Part shown: one piece after another, positions 62,277-64,000 of the stretch
How the letters are laid out: each line of letters starts with the position of its first letter
How positions within the stretch are numbered: the stretch's first letter is position 1
Assembly (NCBI GenBank): GCA_903825445.1
Contig: CAIKAS010000268.1
Coordinates: 61,017-125,016 of the forward strand
Direction: 5' to 3'
DNA from: an uncultured Acidobacteriia bacterium
GTDB lineage: Bacteria > Acidobacteriota > Terriglobia > Bryobacterales > Bryobacteraceae
DNA: 64,000 nucleotides
The notes under the pieces: generated by a model
The model's database searches: none
What the model was told of the DNA's origin: nothing
What the model saw: the letters and a program-made list of their open reading frames with translations, nothing else
Program-made: the position numbers and the translations under genes

Positions 62277-62346
62277 ACGGTTTTCCGCAATTGATATCAT
62301 CGACTCGTGAGCGAAGCGCGGCCCCGGGCCGCGACCCGAGCGATGG
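62277..62346 (+). pseudogene. Possible third relaxase-end relic
   Basis: ACGGTT at 62277, then GCGAAGCGCGGCC and GGGCCGCGAC...GAGCGATGG, occur in the same order and nearly the same spacing as ACGGTTCGAGAAG, GCGCGTCAAC and GGGGCCGAGAT...GACGATAG of the relaxase end. The match is short and GC-rich, so it could be chance, but it is in the expected place just after the last gene of the third block. Confidence 0.35.
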
Positions 62347-62358
62347 ATTCGAAGTTTA

Positions 62359-62372
62359 CTGTAGCGAGTTTG
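62359..62372 (+). repeat. Copy of the 14-bp end sequence CTGTAGCGAGTTTG
   Basis: This 14-base sequence is identical, in the same orientation, to 37918-37931 at the left end, inside the inverted repeat by the integrase. It lies 100 bases inside the right attachment site. It is a candidate integrase arm site. The ~190 bases 62373-62564 otherwise hold only the attachment site. Confidence 0.6.
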
Positions 62373-62472
62373 TATGTCAAAGCTGCCAAAACTGTTGTTT
62401 TGATGCAAATTGCGCCAATCGTGCTAATTGAAAAATCAATAACTTATGCGTAATCAGCTAGTTACGGACCAG

Positions 62473-62494
62473 CGAATCCCTCTTCCTCCGCCAG
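62473..62494 (+). other. Right attachment site of island 2
   Basis: An exact 22-base copy of 37852-37873, the end of tRNA-Ser plus one base. Everything between the two copies, about 24.6 kb, is the island. The rest of the tRNA is absent here, as expected. Confidence 0.92.
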
Positions 62495-62564
62495 ATTCAA
62501 AACGTGCCGGGTTTGTCCCGGTGTTTCCCGAGTGCCGGAACCGCGCAGCTTATGGTCGGGTGAT

Positions 62565-63995
62565 ATGAGTCCGTTAGCGTGGAGACTAATCCGGATAGTG
62601 GCTTGCGTGATCGCAATGTGGGTCGTGGCGAGAATTGTATTCGCGTTCTTCCCGCGTCAGGATCAGATCGGCGCGATGGTACTGTTGCTCTGCGTCCTTG
62701 CAACTGCCACTCAGGCCGACCGGTGGCTCGCCGTGACAGCATCGCTCTCGGCCAGCCTGTCATTCAGCTATTACTTTATTAAACCCGCTTACTCTTTCAG
62801 TATCACGTCGACGGAGGACGCTATCGGCTTTGGTACGTTCATCATCGTTGCTTTGGTCGGGAGTCATCTTTCCCTGCAGGCGCGGTTGCGCGAGGAAGAA
62901 AGTGAACGCCGACGCGCCGAGATGTCGCGCCTTCAGGAGTTGGGAGCATCGCTGCTTGCTTCCGAGACGGTCCGTGATACCGCAGACAAAGCGGTTCGTG
63001 AGATTGTGAGATTGTTTGGCGGCGGCGCTGTGCTCCGAATGGGCGGCTATGAGGCTCCATTTCAGGCTGGTAACGTTGCTGTTATTGCCCTCGCCAACGG
63101 CGGGGTCCGGAAGACGGTATTTCCGCTGGGCACAACAAGCCGGAAGGATTCACTGGAATTGTGTGGCGTCACTCACTCCGCCGAGATGCAGAGCGCGCTC
63201 GTCAATCTGATTGGCCTTGTCCTCGATAAAGCGGCTGCTGCCGAAGAGCGAGCGCGCATTGAATCCGCACAGCGAGGGGACGAGTTGCGCACCACGGTGC
63301 TCAACGCGCTTGCCCATAATTTCAGGACGCCGCTCACCTGTATCAAAGCTGCCGCTTCCATGATGCGCGGTTCTGCGGGAGAGTCCGGGACCTATAGCCA
63401 GGAGTTGGTGGAGGTGATCGACGAAGAGGCTGACCATCTCGATGAACTGATTCGCGACTCACTCGGCACGGCGCGAATCCAGTCGCGGCAGACAAATCCT
63501 CAGGTGGAAGACTGCGCAGTTGATTCCATCATTTCGGCGGTTACCAACAGAATGAAGCGGCATTTGGCGCAGCGATTAGTTATGGTAGAGATACCGGAAG
63601 GTTTGCCGGTGATTCGCGGTGATCGTTTCCTCTTTGAACAGATGATCACCCAGGTACTTGACAACGCGTGGAAGTATTCCGGAACAGGCGCATGGATCCG
63701 GATCGCCGCCGAGGCGTCCGAGAATGAAGTAAGGCTGACGATTCAAAATCAGGGAACCCGGATTCCGGATGCAGAACGGGCTCTTGTGTTCGACCGTTTC
63801 TACCGCGGTCCGGGTAATCGGACCAGTATCGAAGGGACGGGACTCGGCCTCGCAATCACGAGAACCATTGCGGAAGCGCTTGGTGGCAAAGTATGGCTGG
63901 ATAACGAGCCGGACGGGCCGGCTTTCAGATTCGCGCTCCCGGCGGGAGCGACAGAGGAAGATCATGATCGACAACCGCAATATACTGCTTATTGA
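62565..63995 (+). CDS. KdpD-like sensor histidine kinase
   Basis: The product has 476 residues. Four membrane segments (about 5-100) form a DUF4118 KdpD-type region, followed by a coiled-coil and GAF-like part. The dimerisation helix has the phospho-acceptor HNFRTPLT near residue 251. The ATPase domain has QVLDNAWKYSG, FYRGPG and GTGLGLAI. HNFR replaces the commoner HELR. It lacks the N-terminal KdpD/USP part, so its signal may differ from potassium. ATG 62565 is preferred to GTG 62532. It overlaps the next gene by 32 bases. Confidence 0.88.
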   Translation: MSPLAWRLIRIVACVIAMWVVARIVFAFFPRQDQIGAMVLLLCVLATATQADRWLAVTASLSASLSFSYYFIKPAYSFSITSTEDAIGFGTFIIVALVGSHLSLQARLREEESERRRAEMSRLQELGASLLASETVRDTADKAVREIVRLFGGGAVLRMGGYEAPFQAGNVAVIALANGGVRKTVFPLGTTSRKDSLELCGVTHSAEMQSALVNLIGLVLDKAAAAEERARIESAQRGDELRTTVLNALAHNFRTPLTCIKAAASMMRGSAGESGTYSQELVEVIDEEADHLDELIRDSLGTARIQSRQTNPQVEDCAVDSIISAVTNRMKRHLAQRLVMVEIPEGLPVIRGDRFLFEQMITQVLDNAWKYSGTGAWIRIAAEASENEVRLTIQNQGTRIPDAERALVFDRFYRGPGNRTSIEGTGLGLAITRTIAEALGGKVWLDNEPDGPAFRFALPAGATEEDHDRQPQYTAY

Positions 63996-64000
63996 CGACG
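63964..64000 (+). CDS. Response regulator, start only
   Basis: MIDNRNILLIDD at the window edge is the first strand and acidic pocket of a receiver domain. It overlaps the kinase end in another frame, the usual arrangement for a two-component pair. The rest lies beyond the window. Confidence 0.75.
   Translation, partial: MIDNRNILLIDD

Noticed and set aside
1..64000. CRISPR arrays and insertion sequences
   Set aside because: No regularly spaced repeat-spacer series was seen. No transposase-like frame was recognised, and the direct repeats found belong to attachment sites, gene-end relics or oriT.

Overview
The window looks like a chromosome segment of an Acidobacteriota bacterium of the Bryobacterales/Solibacter type. 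The main clues are an Acidobacterial VWFA-related protein, two proteins with the Solibacter-type C-terminal (TIGR03437-like) repeat, a PEP-CTERM protein and fairly high G+C. Two integrated elements with different tRNA targets flank about 24 kb of ordinary chromosome.

Region 1 (1 to 13690) is the right-hand part of an integrative conjugative element; its left part lies outside the window. It carries type IV secretion genes (VirB6-, VirB8-, VirD4- and VirB11-like), accessory genes, an adenine methyltransferase, a DUF3991/TOPRIM protein and an excisionase-like HTH gene. Cargo follows (a PEP-CTERM protein, an exported protein, a broken VapBC pair), then a tyrosine integrase. The element ends in the 3' half of a tRNA-Leu(GAG), its right attachment site.

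Region 2 (13691 to 37872) is core chromosome: a FliB-like protein, fasciclin, mfd, TPR, VWA, S24-like, mutY, tadA, eda and an ilvA-nadA-moaA cluster downstream of a family 2 glycosyltransferase. A very large Ig-like exported protein and an intact tRNA-Ser(TGA) close the region.

Region 3 (37873 to 62494) is a 24.6-kb mobilizable island in tRNA-Ser, bounded by a 22-bp direct repeat. It holds an integrase, a VapBC-type pair and a relaxosome module in the same order as plasmid RK2 Tra1: traL and traK leftward, a repeat-rich oriT candidate, then traJ and a relaxase rightward. It has no secretion genes of its own. The cargo includes an HNH pair, an orphan zinc metalloprotease, an operon of an unknown protein, a Tdp1-like HKN phosphodiesterase and an SNF2/RapA-type helicase, a DUF4236-TerB membrane protein and a trypsin-like protease. 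Region 4 (62495 to 64000) returns to the chromosome with a KdpD-like sensor kinase and the start of its response regulator.

The most unusual pattern is shared by both islands. Decayed copies of the 3' end of the last backbone gene (the excisionase-like gene in island 1, the relaxase in island 2) recur downstream and separate blocks of cargo, and they look more diverged with distance from the intact gene. This is what repeated cargo insertion at one gene end, each time displacing the old gene end, would leave behind. A second candidate novelty is the three-gene Tdp1-like/SNF2 operon, which resembles a defence or DNA-repair module.
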